Below, in pieces: positions 50,392 to 61,680 of a stretch of 64,000 bases of DNA. The notes beneath the pieces were generated by a model that was not told the DNA's origin, made no database searches, and saw only the letters and a program-made list of their open reading frames with translations. Position 1 is the first letter of the stretch. Each line of letters begins with the position of its first letter. A program made the translations under genes and the position numbers. Origin of the DNA: Camellia lanceoleosa (lineage: Eukaryota; Streptophyta; Magnoliopsida; Ericales; Theaceae); NCBI GenBank assembly GCA_025200525.1, contig CM045768.1:45045022-45109021 (forward strand). The letters run 5' to 3'.

Positions 50392-51142
50392 GGGCAAAAT
50401 TCATTTTACCTCCCTGTGGTATGACTTTATAGCACTTTATCTCATTTCTTTTAAAAATAGTCATATGCCCCCCTTGTAGTTTTGGACTAAAATGTAACTA
50501 TTAACACAGTTAACTGTAGATATGAAGTGACCATAATACTGTCAAACCCTATATATTCTGTTATTGTCTTTCTCTCTCATCTCTCATACACATAATTTGT
50601 AATGTCTGGTATTAATTCAATTAATTATAAATTCTTAATTATTTATTGTAATTCTTAAAATTTTATTCTAATTTTAATTTAATTATATTTTAGATCTTAA
50701 TCCTAAATTCTTAATTATTTATTATAATTTCTAACATGTTAATCTAATTTTAATTTAAATACATTTTAGATCAATTCTTAATTATTGTTTATTTTATATT
50801 TTATTTAATTATATTTTAAATCAATTCTTATTTATATTTTATATTTTAGGTCAATTCATAATTATATTTTATTTTGTTTTAATTAACATATTAATATAAT
50901 TTTAGGTTTGTAGAAAATGGGGGTAAAATTGTCCTTTTGTTGTATTAATTAAATTCTAGTTCTTCAAAAAAATAAAACTCTCTAAAAAATGGTGTGTGTA
51001 ATACACATTCCGTTAGTTTGGATGCAAAAATTAATGTTAGCACTTTAGTCCAAATTCACATGAGACTTTCTGATTATATTTGAACGATAGGGGGATAAAG
51101 TGCTCTAATCTCGAACTACATGGGATAAAATGAATTTAACCC
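50392..51142. mobile_element. MITE with long inverted ends and 9-bp target duplication (Mutator-type)
   Basis: Flanks are an exact 9-bp repeat TTTATTTAT (50383-50391 and 51143-51151). The ends, GGGCAAAATTCATTTTACCT and reverse-complemented GGGTTAAATTCATTTTATCC, are inverted repeats extending about 60 bases through 'gcactttat'. A 9-bp duplication and long inverted ends point to a Mutator-type MITE. No coding sequence. Caveat: the repeat is AT-rich and simple. Confidence 0.72.
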
Positions 51143-51547
51143 TTTATTTATCTAAGGGTCGTTTTAGGAAGTAGGCTAAAAACTAACTTTTTGGGTTTCA
51201 TTAGATTTTTTTTTTTTTTTTTAAAAAAACATATAAAAAATAAAGAGATGATATAACTCAAAAGAGGTTAAAAACCAAAAAGTGACTTTTACCTTCTTTC
51301 TCAAAATAGGCCTAAATGTCCTATTCACTTTCAATGATGTGTGTAATACACATTCCGTTAGTTTGGATGCAAAAATTAATGTTAGCACTTTAGTCCAAAT
51401 TCACATGAGACTTTCTGATTATATTTGAACGATAGGGGGATAAAGTGCTCTAATCTCGAACTACATGGGATAAAATGAATTTAACCCTTTATTTATCTAA
51501 GGGTCATTTTAGGAAATAGGCTAAAAACTAACTTTTTGGGTTTCATT

Positions 51548-51582
<35 letters not shown>

Positions 51583-51690
51583 ATATAAAAAATAAAGAGA
51601 TGATATAACTCAAAAGAGGTTAAAAACCAAAAAGTGACTTTTGCCTTCTTTCTCAAAATAGGCCTAAATGTCCTATTCACTTTCAATGAT
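50993..51690. repeat. 345-bp tandem duplication covering a MITE end
   Basis: Unit 1 (50993-51337) and unit 2 (51338-51690) both begin TGTGTGTAATACACATTCCG and end CACTTTCAATGA. They differ mainly in a T-run and in two substitutions (ggtcgtttt/ggtcatttt, gaagtagg/gaaatagg). The unit includes the right end of the Mutator-type MITE plus flank, so the duplication postdates the MITE. Confidence 0.93.
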
Positions 51691-53533
51691 GAATTTATTA
51701 CTATAAAATATTTGTTATAAATACAATTCAACTACTTACACTTTTCACATTATATTTCAATACAAACTAATAAAAGTAAACTTAAAATAAATTCAAACTC
51801 ACAAATAAAATTCAAAATATTCTTATCATTTATTATTTTGATAAATTTATTGGTATCATTACCAACATCAAATGATCATTCTACAAACACAAAATATAAC
51901 TAAAAAGTATTTAAAAAAAAATATTATCAAAATGAAACATAAATACATAAAAAACAATTACTTAGGACTTATGATTAAAATAAGTCTAATTAATAGGATG
52001 TGCTGATAATTATTAGTAATACTACAAATTCAAAATTTTAAATACAAATTACTAAAAATTTTCATCTTGTTATTCGTATTTATTTTACACATGAATTTCA
52101 TATTGTATGAGGGGGTTCGAGAACATTGTTGGAAAACTCGAAGATCTTCGAAAATCTTTGAAGAAAAAATTTGAATTCTTTAGAAATGATGAGAGGCTTA
52201 GATTCTTCAATAGTCACAATTAAGAACACAAAAGCAAAGACATGATGGAGATAAGAGATTGGGTGAAAAATAAGGCAAAGTAGTTAAAGAAAGAATAATG
52301 GCATAGCTCTACCATAGATCTCCTACTTTCACTCTCAAGGTAGATAATGAAGAAGGGAAATTAGTTCTTTGCCAAGAGTTGTCTCTCCAAAATCCATCCC
52401 TTATAAAGCTATGGGTGAGTGCTATTTATAGGCACCTTATGATGTATGATGGAGCTCATGTGCAAGACATATGGGAAATATTCCATCTAATTACCTTGTC
52501 CAAAGAGGTGACCTTTCGAGGATAAGGAAAACGGCGAACCCTTCTTCGTAGCTGTACAAGCATGAAATAATCTTCTCATATAATTCTGTTAATCAAGTTT
52601 GCACTCCTCCAAACGTCGTCGCTTTACTACCTAAAAACATAAACGTGGGCTAGTCGGCGGGTGTGTGCCGGAAACCTTTCCGATGCCTAAGTGAGCAAAA
52701 GAGACACAAAAGCTCTGTGTATTTGATAGTCAAAATTGTGTTACCTGTATATAGGTCCTGTCATGAGCTTTTATAGATTTCACATGGCACAATCCTAGTA
52801 GGACTCCAACTCTCCTTACAAGAGTCCTTCTAGAAATCACAATTCCAAGGATAATGCCTATCCTGATAACACCCTACTCACTGCTAATCAAGTGAGATAG
52901 TTGCAACTCTTACCTCAGCTGGCACCAGACTTAACCATGCTCACACAGTTCGGTGCTACTTTAGGCAACATTGTCAGTCTTGACTTTGAGATGATGCCCT
53001 ACAAAGCTATCCTTTTGCTCGGTTCTCCTTCCACTGATACTTCGGTCCAGAATAGTCAGGTCAAGCCACTGGTAGCCCACCTTTGACCGACCTGATGCTT
53101 AGATGATCTAGGACCGTGCTACATAAATAATTACTTCGGCCCGTAGTTCAACCCAAATTCGAAATACGAGATGTCTTCTTGACCCATATCGCGGCACATC
53201 CTCAAAGAAGACTCATCCTAGCTCGGCCTAATTTGCTCATAAATTACCCTCTCAATTATCCCTTAATTCCATCTGCGTAGCATGATTGGGATTATTGTTT
53301 CAAAGCCGAGCTAAATGTCTAAAATTCAACTGAGCTCATTATTGCTGGGTTTTACGATTTGTTTGGTCTGGAAACATCTTGTTAGTTGCTCTGCACGTCA
53401 TTTAACTACTTCGGCACGTCTGAAACGTCATTCATTTCTTTGGACACATGGCATACCCCCATTGGTCAAGTACCCTATTACAGCCGTCTCGTATTGTTTG
53501 AAATTTGAACAGTCCCGCCCATTTTTGATTCGA
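51691..53533. other. Probable flank or LTR of the second Tat element, unresolved
   Basis: AT-rich to about 52100, then higher-complexity noncoding sequence. By position it should hold the left LTR (3' LTR in element orientation) of the minus-strand element whose pol lies at 57.5-60.3 kb, but without its partner LTR in the window I cannot set the borders. No coding features seen. Confidence 0.35.
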
Positions 53534-53541
53534 CTATATAG
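53534..53541 (+). promoter_or_regulatory. TATA box of the third antisense gene
   Basis: CTATATAG in 'tcgactatatagcccc' lies upstream of the antisense gene of the second Tat element. No GGCCGG cluster is seen near it, unlike the promoters at 25.7 and 30.8 kb. Confidence 0.5.
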
Positions 53542-54340
53542 CCCCACTTTTTCAAAAGGCCACCACTGTTCATCTTCTCCCTTGCAAACCCTCGTTTTCT
53601 TGAGCTCCTAATCCTCAACTCCTAACTTCCTACATTCAAGACTTGGCCTATACATCTCCTATTTTCATTATTGTTGCCAGTGTTCATTCTTCATATTGGA
53701 TTCAAATCCCATTCCCAAATCAGTAAGTTCTTCTTCCTTGTACCTTTTTTCGTATACACATATTTTTGTTTCATGTCTGAAAATAGTGTTTGTATATCAC
53801 AAATGCATGCTATACACACTAATAACTTGTGGAACTTCAAAACTTCATACATGCAACCGAAAACATAATAACTGGACTCTAGCCAGTCAAGAACAGTTTT
53901 TTAGATCCAAAACCATACCACGACCGGACTAAGAATTTGTTTACAAGCTCGAACTTACTGTGGACCGTACTAGGACTTTCGTGCTCCACAAATTGGGCTT
54001 GAATCCTGCCCCTCTCACTAAACCGATCTAAATTTAACCCAGTTTCATAATCTTGAACTTTGTTCTAGAGTTGAACCATTCCTTGTCTTGGCTATTCCTT
54101 AGCCGAACTAGTTTAGAGTGTGCCAATCATCTGCCGAGCTAAACTAAATCGGTCTCAATTTATTATTTAGCCCGATTTATGACTTGGGCATTAACCCTTT
54201 CTATTTCCACGTTACAGACTTGACTAGGTTGGCCAGGCACACCCTTGCAGTTTGCCCCTGGGCGGCTTTGCTCAACCAAGCCCACCAAGGTCACACCAGC
54301 ACCATGCTAGGTAGCCACGCACACTTAGCATAGCAAGTTT

Positions 54341-56408
54341 TTATTAAGCCAATGGGAAAATACCGGTTTCTGGTGGACTCGCCCGGTGCCATGGCTGAAT
54401 TCCAAAGGGATTACCATATCCCAGATGACATCCACCTTTCCTTAGCCAGACACAACACCATGGGGTAACCCCGGTTTCGTCTTTTTCACCGTGGTGTCCA
54501 TTGTGGAGGGGGGACTTTGGTTTCCTGTCCAACCACTGATCTGTGAATTCTTTAAACAAACCAGGCTATGCCCCACTCAGTTATCAACCAACACCTATAG
54601 GATCATTAACGAGATTGCCGAGCTAAATCATCGCCTTGGTCTCAACCTCGGTTTGGCCAAGTTGTTCCATCAATATTCCCTCAGCCAAAATGACGACGGC
54701 TGGGTTTAATACCTCAGAGTCAGGAGAGGCCGAGAGAAAATTGTCAAGAAAACACCGGACAAAGACTTAAACGATGATGACTTTCTCTGGGCCTCAAGAA
54801 ATTTTGAAGACCAAGAAGCCCAAATACCGGGCTATAATATAAACTGGAATAAAGGAACAACTAGTAAGAGTAATCCAATTTAATTTTCTTTGCTATTAAA
54901 CAACCATCGTGCCAACCCTTGTGTTTGTCCCTTGTGTTTGTCCCTTGTGCAGATTTGAACCAACTTAAATCCAATTACGCCTACGCCAATCAAGCCGCAC
55001 TATGAGCCGCGCTCCGTTACCGCAACCGAGATTGGACCGAGCTCCTAAACTTTGAGCCGACCTATCGGTATAGTGAAAAAAGAAAAACTAAAGTTACTGA
55101 CTTCCTTCCTGAATCCTCACCTAAACCGGACCCCAATTTGCCCCAAATCAATCTTATACCACTTACTGAAGAGCAAGAGATGGTTAAAAAGAGAGTAGTT
55201 TGGGCTCTAATTACTGAGCAGGCATTTGCCTCAACCACCAAAGTGCAGACCGAGCTGCCTCCATCCGATCAAATGTGCGACACCGTTGTCACCCTTCCAT
55301 CTTCTAGAGATGCACCATCACAGCCCAGCAAGTGTCCCCGTACCTTGGCAAGTCAAATGCAGCGACTTATAGACAAAGAGGAGACCGTGCTGCCAAAGGC
55401 CATGCTCCTGGAACAATCAACAGGTGTTCGCCGAACTACCCTCTCCCTTATCTCGGCGTAAGCACCATCCGTTTCTTTCAAATGATGAGCTATGACTACG
55501 GCAGACTCCATTTGTGCAGAAAAAGACTGATATAGAGCACCATACACATTTGACTGAGCTGAAGGCGATACAGTCCGCCAACAAGTCCCTTATTCTGGTA
55601 ATCATGAACTCCCTATTTCTTGGTTTTTCCGCCAACTTTTTGCTCGATTTTATCTAACTGCTCATGCTTTGTAGGTTGTGCAAAAGAACCAGATTGCACA
55701 TCAACGTGTGCTTGAAATGAAAAGAACAACCAAGGCGGCCATTGCAGATGGCAAGGCCAAAGAGGCCGAGCTTGAAGAGCTACAAACAAAATTCGCTGAG
55801 CTAAAAACCAATCGGGATCAATTGGCTAACCAGGTTTCTACTACTAAGGCTGATAAGAATAAAGCTCTAGCTAAGAAGAAGGATCATTATCTTCGAGAGT
55901 TGGCCAAGCTAGAGAAGAAAAATGACACCGAAATAAAAGCTTTGTGGAAGCAAATAGAGGACGTTGAGGAGCGCGGTTTTAAGGAAGGTGAGGAGCTCTA
56001 TGTCCAGCAATGCGAAGCGTCTAAAGACATCTTTTTTAAATACGGGTGGAAGCCGCGGCTGTTAAGCTCAGTCAGGGGCCTGATTCGGAAGTCTTTCTAA
56101 ACCTTCCTCCTCACTCTATACCGAGCTACATAATGGACTATGCAAACGTAGTCCAACAGAAGTTTCTTCAAGAGGGGGAGGAGGAAGAAGAGGCCCCTGA
56201 TCCAATTAATGCCCCACCTGCTAACACTGACCTTGGTCTTCAGCCTTCTCTACCTGCTCGGGTGGACCCGCTCAGCCAACCTGTGACAAGTACGGTCGAC
56301 AGGGTGCTTGTGATTGACTTATCCCAGGAAGCAGCTGCTGAAACCGGCCTACCCAGCGGTGAAGTCCAGGTTGACCAGGACTCTGACCTTGACGACCTTT
56401 TTGCCTGA
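54341..56408 (+). pseudogene. Antisense gene 3: putative gypsy-type transposon (Transposase_28-like) protein
   Basis: Encoded on the strand opposite to pol of the second element. The N-terminal domain reads MAEFQRDYHIPDDIHLSLAR, then GLWFPVQPLICEFF with LCPTQLSTNTYRIINEIAEL; this matches the plant 'putative gypsy type transposon' family (Transposase_28, PF04195, assigned from memory). Stops after the first block, at 54707 (GWV then TAA) and frame changes show decay. A low-complexity middle (55138-55461), an intron-like gap, a coiled coil (55678-56040; ELEELQTKFAELKTN) and an acidic tail (LQEGEEEEEAPDP; VDQDSDLDDLFA) follow. A frameshift near 56040 joins the last two. The domain order is like known Tat antisense ORFs. 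Function unknown. Confidence 0.72.
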
Positions 56409-56589
56409 CCGGAAGGCTCCTTCGCTTTTGTTTTTAGTTTTTGTTCCGTGAAAATGTAATCGGGCAATAAGCCCCACATTTTGTACTTAATTTCTAATGA
56501 ATGAAAGAAACTTTTCTTTTTTACATCTTTTTGTTCAGTTACAACACTTTTTCGCTTTATAGTGTACCATCTTTACTGTAAGCCTAGCC

Positions 56590-57395
56590 GGCCTACTTAG
56601 CTCAACATTTCCTTATCCTGCCACCTTTTTCAGCCGAGATACTTATCTCGGCTAAAGAACAACTTGGGAAACTGCAAAACCTTTGTAACCGAGATTTTTT
56701 CCTCGATCCTTATAGCGGCTAAAAGAAAAAAGTGTTGATCAACCTTGCCCACCTTTCTTGAGCGCAGATCCTTATCTCGGCTAAAGGGAAAAAAAAAAAA
56801 AAGTATTGATTAAACCTGTCATCCTTTTTTAGCCTAGAGACTCTAGGCTCAAGAAAAGAAAAAGTGTTGGTCAAACCTGCCAACCTTTCTGAGCCTAGAT
56901 CCTTATCTCAGCTTGAGGAAGAAAAAAGTGTTGGTCAAACCTGCCAGTCTTCCTGAGCCTAGATCATTATCTCAGCTTGAGGAAGAAAAAGTGTTGGTTA
57001 AACCTGCCAACCTTTTTGAGCCTAGATCTTTATCTCGACTAAAGAACAACTAAGTGTTGATCAAACCTGCTAACCCTCTTGAGCCTAGATCCTTATCTCG
57101 GCTGAAGAATAACTAAGTATTGGTCAAACCTGCCAACCTTCCTGAGCCTAGATCCTTATTTCGGCTTGAGGAAAAAAGTGTTGGTCAAACCTGCCAACCT
57201 TCTTGAGCCTAGATCCTTATCTCGGCTAAAGAACGAATTAAGTATTGGTCAAACCTGCCAACCTTCCTAAGCCTAGATCCTTATCTCGGCTTGAGGAAGA
57301 AAAAAATGTTGGTCAAATCTGCCAACTTTCTTGAGCCTAGATTCTTATCTCAGCTGAAGAACAACTAAGTGTTGGTTAAACCTGCCAACCTTCTT
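56590..57395. repeat. ~60-bp tandem array, about 13 units
   Basis: Units of 'gagcctagatccttatctcggctaaagaacaactaagtgttggtcaaacctgccaacctt' recur about every 58-62 bases. The first units (56582-56830) are more diverged than the rest. It lies between antisense gene 3 and the integrase end, the place where Tat elements are known to hold variable tandem repeats. Confidence 0.92.
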
Positions 57396-57539
57396 GATTG
57401 CCCCTAGTCGGGCGAACAACTTTTACAAACAAAGGAAATAATTTTTTACCAAAAAAATGTCTACTTGTTTTATTGAAAAAGAGAAATTACAAATGTTTTA
57501 AGAAAAAGCTAAAAATAAAATACTTTGAGATTGGCCGCA

Positions 57540-58500
57540 TTCCATGGCCGTGGAATAGCTTTGTTGTCCACATCTTCTAAGTGATATGCCCATTTTCTAG
57601 CCAAACCAATCACTCTGTATGGTCCTTCCCAATTAGGTCATAATTTGCTATCTCCAGGTATCAAGGTGTTTTCCATAACTTTGCGCAATACCCAATCTCC
57701 GATCTTGAAATGTCTAGGGTGCACTGCTTTATTGTATTTCCCGGACAATTCCTGTTAGTACGAGGTAATGTGCACTAACACTCTCTCTCTTCTTTCTTCT
57801 GCAAGGTCGAGCTTTAGGGATATGGCCTCTCCATTAAAGTCTAGATCAAAAGTTTCACTTCTAATGGTGGGGAGGCCAATTTCTAGAGGGATTACCACCT
57901 CCATGCCATAAGTCAAGGAAAAAGGTGTTTTTCCAGTCGATCGCCAAGGTGTAGTTCGGTAATCCCATAAGACGTGGAGAAGTTCCTCATCGTACTTGTC
58001 TTTTGCCTTTTCCAACCTCTTTTTCAGGCCATCTAAGACTACTTTGTTGGAAGCTTCGGCCTGACCATTGGCTTGGGGGTATGCTAGCATAAAGTTGTAA
58101 AATTCTATCTTGTATTCTTTGCAAAAACCTTGAAGATTTTTCTATCAGACTGAGTGTCGTTGTTAGATATTAGAGCCTTGGGTATTCCAAACTGGGTTAT
58201 AATGTTTTGCCAGACAAACTTCTTGACATCCTTTTCTTTTATAGATGTGAGTGCTTCTGCTTCTACCCATTTTGTGAAGTAGTCCGTTGCTGTGAGAAAG
58301 AACTTTCTGTTGCCTGGTGCGGTTTAGAATGGTCTCACCATATCCAGGCCCCATAATGCAAAGGGCCACGGGCTAGTCAAAGGTAGGAGCTATTTGGCCG
58401 GTTGATGTATTTGATGTGCGAACTTTTGAAATTTCTCACACTTCTTGACATATTTCTCTGCATCTGCTTGCATGTACGGTTACCAATACCCTTGTGAAAT
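57540..58500 (-). pseudogene. Integrase of the second Tat element
   Basis: Core domain: ATDYFTKWVEAEA-like sequence near 58270 with the first Asp. The second motif reads ISNNDTQSD (58170-58148) in place of the usual ISDNGTQFD, so the catalytic Asp is Asn (codon 58164-58162). The Glu is in YPQANGQAEASNKV (58085-58045), followed by VLWDYRTTPWRSTGKTPF and LTYGMEVVIPLEI. A frameshift separates the 58163-58369 and 57755-58090 segments. Inactive. Confidence 0.85.
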
Positions 58501-58743
58501 TGCTCGGTAGGCCAGCACTCTTCCCCTTTAGTGGCTTCCACAAACGCCTTCGTGAATTTCGAACAAAAATGCCTCGACCTTGCTAGGATGGATACACTTT
58601 AAGTAAGGTCCTGTGATGGATTTTTTGTACAATACTAGTGATGGGAAGAGCCAAAATCACTGTGACTTTGCTCTAATTTTGTTGGCTTCTTTCTTTTCTT
58701 CAAGTAAGATGCCATCTTTTAAAAACATTATGATGGGATCCAT
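58501..58743 (-). other. Linker between aRH and integrase of the second Tat element
   Basis: Degenerate pol sequence with stops in all frames; by position it should include the integrase zinc-binding region. Confidence 0.4.
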
Positions 58744-59232
58744 CTAGGAAGGGCCTAGATCGGCGTAACATGCTTCGGCTGCTTCCAGCTCCTCAATACT
58801 TGGTCTGGGTAGGAAGTCAATTAATAATGGGTGTGGGATAGATGTATCTGCCATTGACGCAAAACCAGCCAACTCATCTGCTTTACTATTTTCCTCTTGA
58901 CCGATTTGCTCTATCCGAACCACTTCAAATTTCATGATCTTATTTCTGACCAACTCTTGGTACTTGGCCATTCTATCATCCTTTACTTCGTAATCGCCCA
59001 AAATTTGGTTAACTACCAGTTAGGACTCACTGTATACCATTAGCTCAGTGGCCTTCATGAGAAATGCAGACTTCAAACCCGCTAATAATGCTTCATACTC
59101 CACCTCGTTGTTGGATGCTAGAAAGCCCAGGTTGATTGCCTATTCAATGGTCAAGCCTTCTGGTGAGATGAGAACTACGCTGAGTCCTGCACCGTGTCTG
59201 TTGGATGCTCCATCAACGAAGAGCTTCCACAT
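58744..59232 (-). pseudogene. Second RNase H (aRH) of the second Tat element
   Basis: [12 protein letters not shown] (first Asp) lies near 59225 and [13 protein letters not shown] near 59110. The third acidic motif is VYSES followed by a TAA stop, where YSDSQ is usual, so Asp is Glu (codon 59028-59026). EENSKADELAGFAS carries the last Asp near 58870. A TAG stop lies also near 59143. This double RNase H confirms the Tat lineage. Confidence 0.82.
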
Positions 59233-59454
59233 CTCTCTTACAAACAACTTCTAGCAAATGGAGGGATCTGATGACATCTTAGGATTAGGGGCATTGCCGC
59301 CGATGCTATTTTCTTTAGAGTTGTTGGTTGTCATTTTGATCTGGTCCTCACTATTTAGGACTAGACTTTCAGCTGGGTCTTTGCTTTTTGTACTACGGGT
59401 TGCTCCTTCTTCCCTTTGTAAAAGGCTGAGAGGTTTGTTATGCAGTTAAGTGCC

Positions 59455-59976
59455 CTATTGTGGGCGCTGCGCTATCCCTGTGGCACCTTCTCCCATTTCC
59501 TCGGTCAAGTTGATCAGGCAAACCTGATGACTTCCTGGGGCAAATTCGACCACGAAGTCTGCTAAAGCTTGTGCTTTTATTGCGGTTCTTGGCCAAAACT
59601 TAATGTCGAACTGTCCTAACTCCACTGCCCATTTCAAAATTCTTCCAAAAAAATCCGTCCTCTCAAACAAGGCTTTTAATGGAAAAGCTGTTAAAATAAT
59701 CACAGTGTGGGCATTAAAATAGTGCGACAATTTTCTGGAAGCCATCATCAAAGCTAAGGCCAACTTCTCTAATGGCAGGTACCTTGTTTCAGCGCCTAGC
59801 AATGTCTTGCTAACATAAAAGATAGGCAGGTGTTGTATTCCCTCAGCCCATACCAACACTATGCTAATTGCATGTTGGGCGCTAAGTATAAAAAGAGTTC
59901 CTCCCCTAGAACTGGGGTCGCCAACAACGATGGGGAGGCCATATATTCTTTCTGGTTTTCCAGAGTGCGGTTGCAC
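59455..59976 (-). pseudogene. Gypsy RNase H of the second Tat element
   Basis: FYVSKTLLGAETRYLPLEKL, ASRKLSHYFNAHTV and ILKWAVELGQFDIKF are family motifs. The following QALADFVVEFAP is typical of the linker to aRH. The frame is open across the domain, but its beginning (DPSSRGGTLFILSAQHAIS) is altered. Confidence 0.87.
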
Positions 59977-60303
59977 TCGTCATCCCACTCAAACTTGGCC
60001 TTTAGTGCCTAAAAGAACGGTTGACACCTATTTGATGACCGGCTTATGAATCGATTTAGTGCGGCTGCTAGGCCAGTGAGATATTGTACCTCCTTGACTG
60101 TGTTGGGCCTCTGGAGATCTTGGATGGCTTTGATCTGAGATGGATCAGCTTCTATACCCCAATTGGTTACTAGAAAGCACAGACCCTACGCCAAACATAC
60201 ACTTGGATGCGTTTAGTCGCAGCTTGTGGGACTTCAGAATTTTGAACATCTCATCTAGATCCTTGAGATGGTCCCCCTCATTCTTACTTTTGACCACCAC
60301 ATT
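59977..60303 (-). pseudogene. RT C-terminal fragment of the second Tat element, cut by an LTR
   Basis: The segment begins with [12 protein letters not shown] at 60303, the residues that normally follow the YVDD box, and goes on with [26 protein letters not shown] and [18 protein letters not shown]. The upstream RT, including the catalytic Asp pair, is missing from this side because an LTR begins at about 60304. Stops occur near 60170 and 60010. Confidence 0.85.
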
Positions 60304-61556
60304 GTGGACGCGCCTCACGTGAGGGCCTCACCCCATAGTTCGGACTCGATGTTGTCACGGTTCTTAATCTGAACCAAAGAGTCCAAATTCGGCAAATTGT
60401 TTTTGAAAAAACAGATTTTTGTAAAGAAGGGCCAAACATGGACTGCTTTGTTAGATACAGAGTCGCCACCTAAATATTTTTTAATGGGGGAATTTAGGAA
60501 ACCCTAACTCGTTTGCCTAAGGCCACGTGTCCGTCATCACCAAAGTTGCCTCGACTCGGGAACTTGGGTACAATTGGGGAAGGTCAGCTATGAGCACCCC
60601 CTCTCGCCCGATCCGAAGATCGGCCTCTACTAACCATGATATCTCGTTTTTGAAAACACATGCGTTCTTATTCCGATTAATTAGCTAGAATTCCTATGTG
60701 ATGCGCGCAGCAGAATAAGTATAGACTAGATCGCCTAATTTGGAACAAAGCATTGCATGTCCGTTCGTTTGGAAAATTATTTGAGATTTGCTACTCGCAA
60801 GTAGGCTAAAACACGGATCTCAATGAGTTATCCCAACTCAAACAATCCAACCTTCACCCACAGGCATTCAGGCAGTTTATATCACATAAGCATTTACCCA
60901 CATGGTAATCATGCTGTTATGTTTAACATTCACACTCATGCAAGATGCTAAAGCATAAATACTTACATCGTACTCCGTGCTAAAACAGTGAACATGTTAA
61001 TAATCATGCATGATCCTAGTCCATGTCAAGTGGCTAATGCAACGCATACAGAGTATCACTAGAATAGGCTCAGCTAATCCTAGGATGACATGTGGGATGT
61101 AACAAGTAGCACGTATTCAAGTCAGATTTGGAATACTATGCTGTTAACATGATGCGCCGAGCCCGGTGCATGCAATACTGATGAATGATGCACGCATGCA
61201 TAGCATAAGGATGCTAAATAAAACATGTCCTAATACTAACCATCAAAAGCAAGTAAGTAAAAGGGAAAAAGAAGTGGGGGTTGGAAGACATGCACACACA
61301 CACCCACACTTATTACAAATTTGCACTCGCTGGGAGGGACCGAAAGAATAATACAAATTTAACTAACCTACAGGCTAATTAAATATTACAGACTAATTAA
61401 ACTAGTTAAGCAAATTAACTAATCTAATAAAATAATAAATAGACTCGGGAAGAGGGCCCAATGCAAGGCGTGTTCGGCTCCGCTCGGAAGTCCATTGCTA
61501 TGCACAAGTTGCCTCTATTTTCCCTGCTCTGCTCCTCTGATCATTGCACAAACTCC

Positions 61557-61680
61557 AAGGTACACTCTATGAATCCTATGGGATGCCACCGGCCAAGGGA
61601 AATGACCACTGGCCACTGGAAATGATCACCGGCCATCAATTGTTGGTCGGTCGGCACTAAAGATGGCCGGCCGGCCAAGT
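61557..61680. repeat. GGCC-rich motif cluster inside the third LTR
   Basis: 'caccggccaagggaaatgac' , 'cactggccactggaaatgat' and 'caccggccatcaattg' are three direct repeats of about 20 bases, followed by ATGGCCGGCCGGCCAAG (61663-61679). The corresponding place in the 5-kb LTRs (near 21130 and 42600) lacks it. Confidence 0.75.

Larger units (their letters stand above)
52107..60303 (-). mobile_element. Second Tat-type gypsy element, partial
   Basis: Minus-strand integrase, two RNase H domains and the RT end (57540-60303), a 60-bp tandem array (56590-57395) and an antisense gene (about 54340-56408) follow the same order as in the 26.5-kb element. The rest of pol and gag would lie beyond 64000, because another element has inserted at 60304. 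The left limit is a guess. Confidence 0.7.

Noticed and set aside
53315..53932. 98- and 78-codon plus-strand ORFs
   Set aside because: They overlap the TATA box and leader of antisense gene 3 and have no family resemblance.
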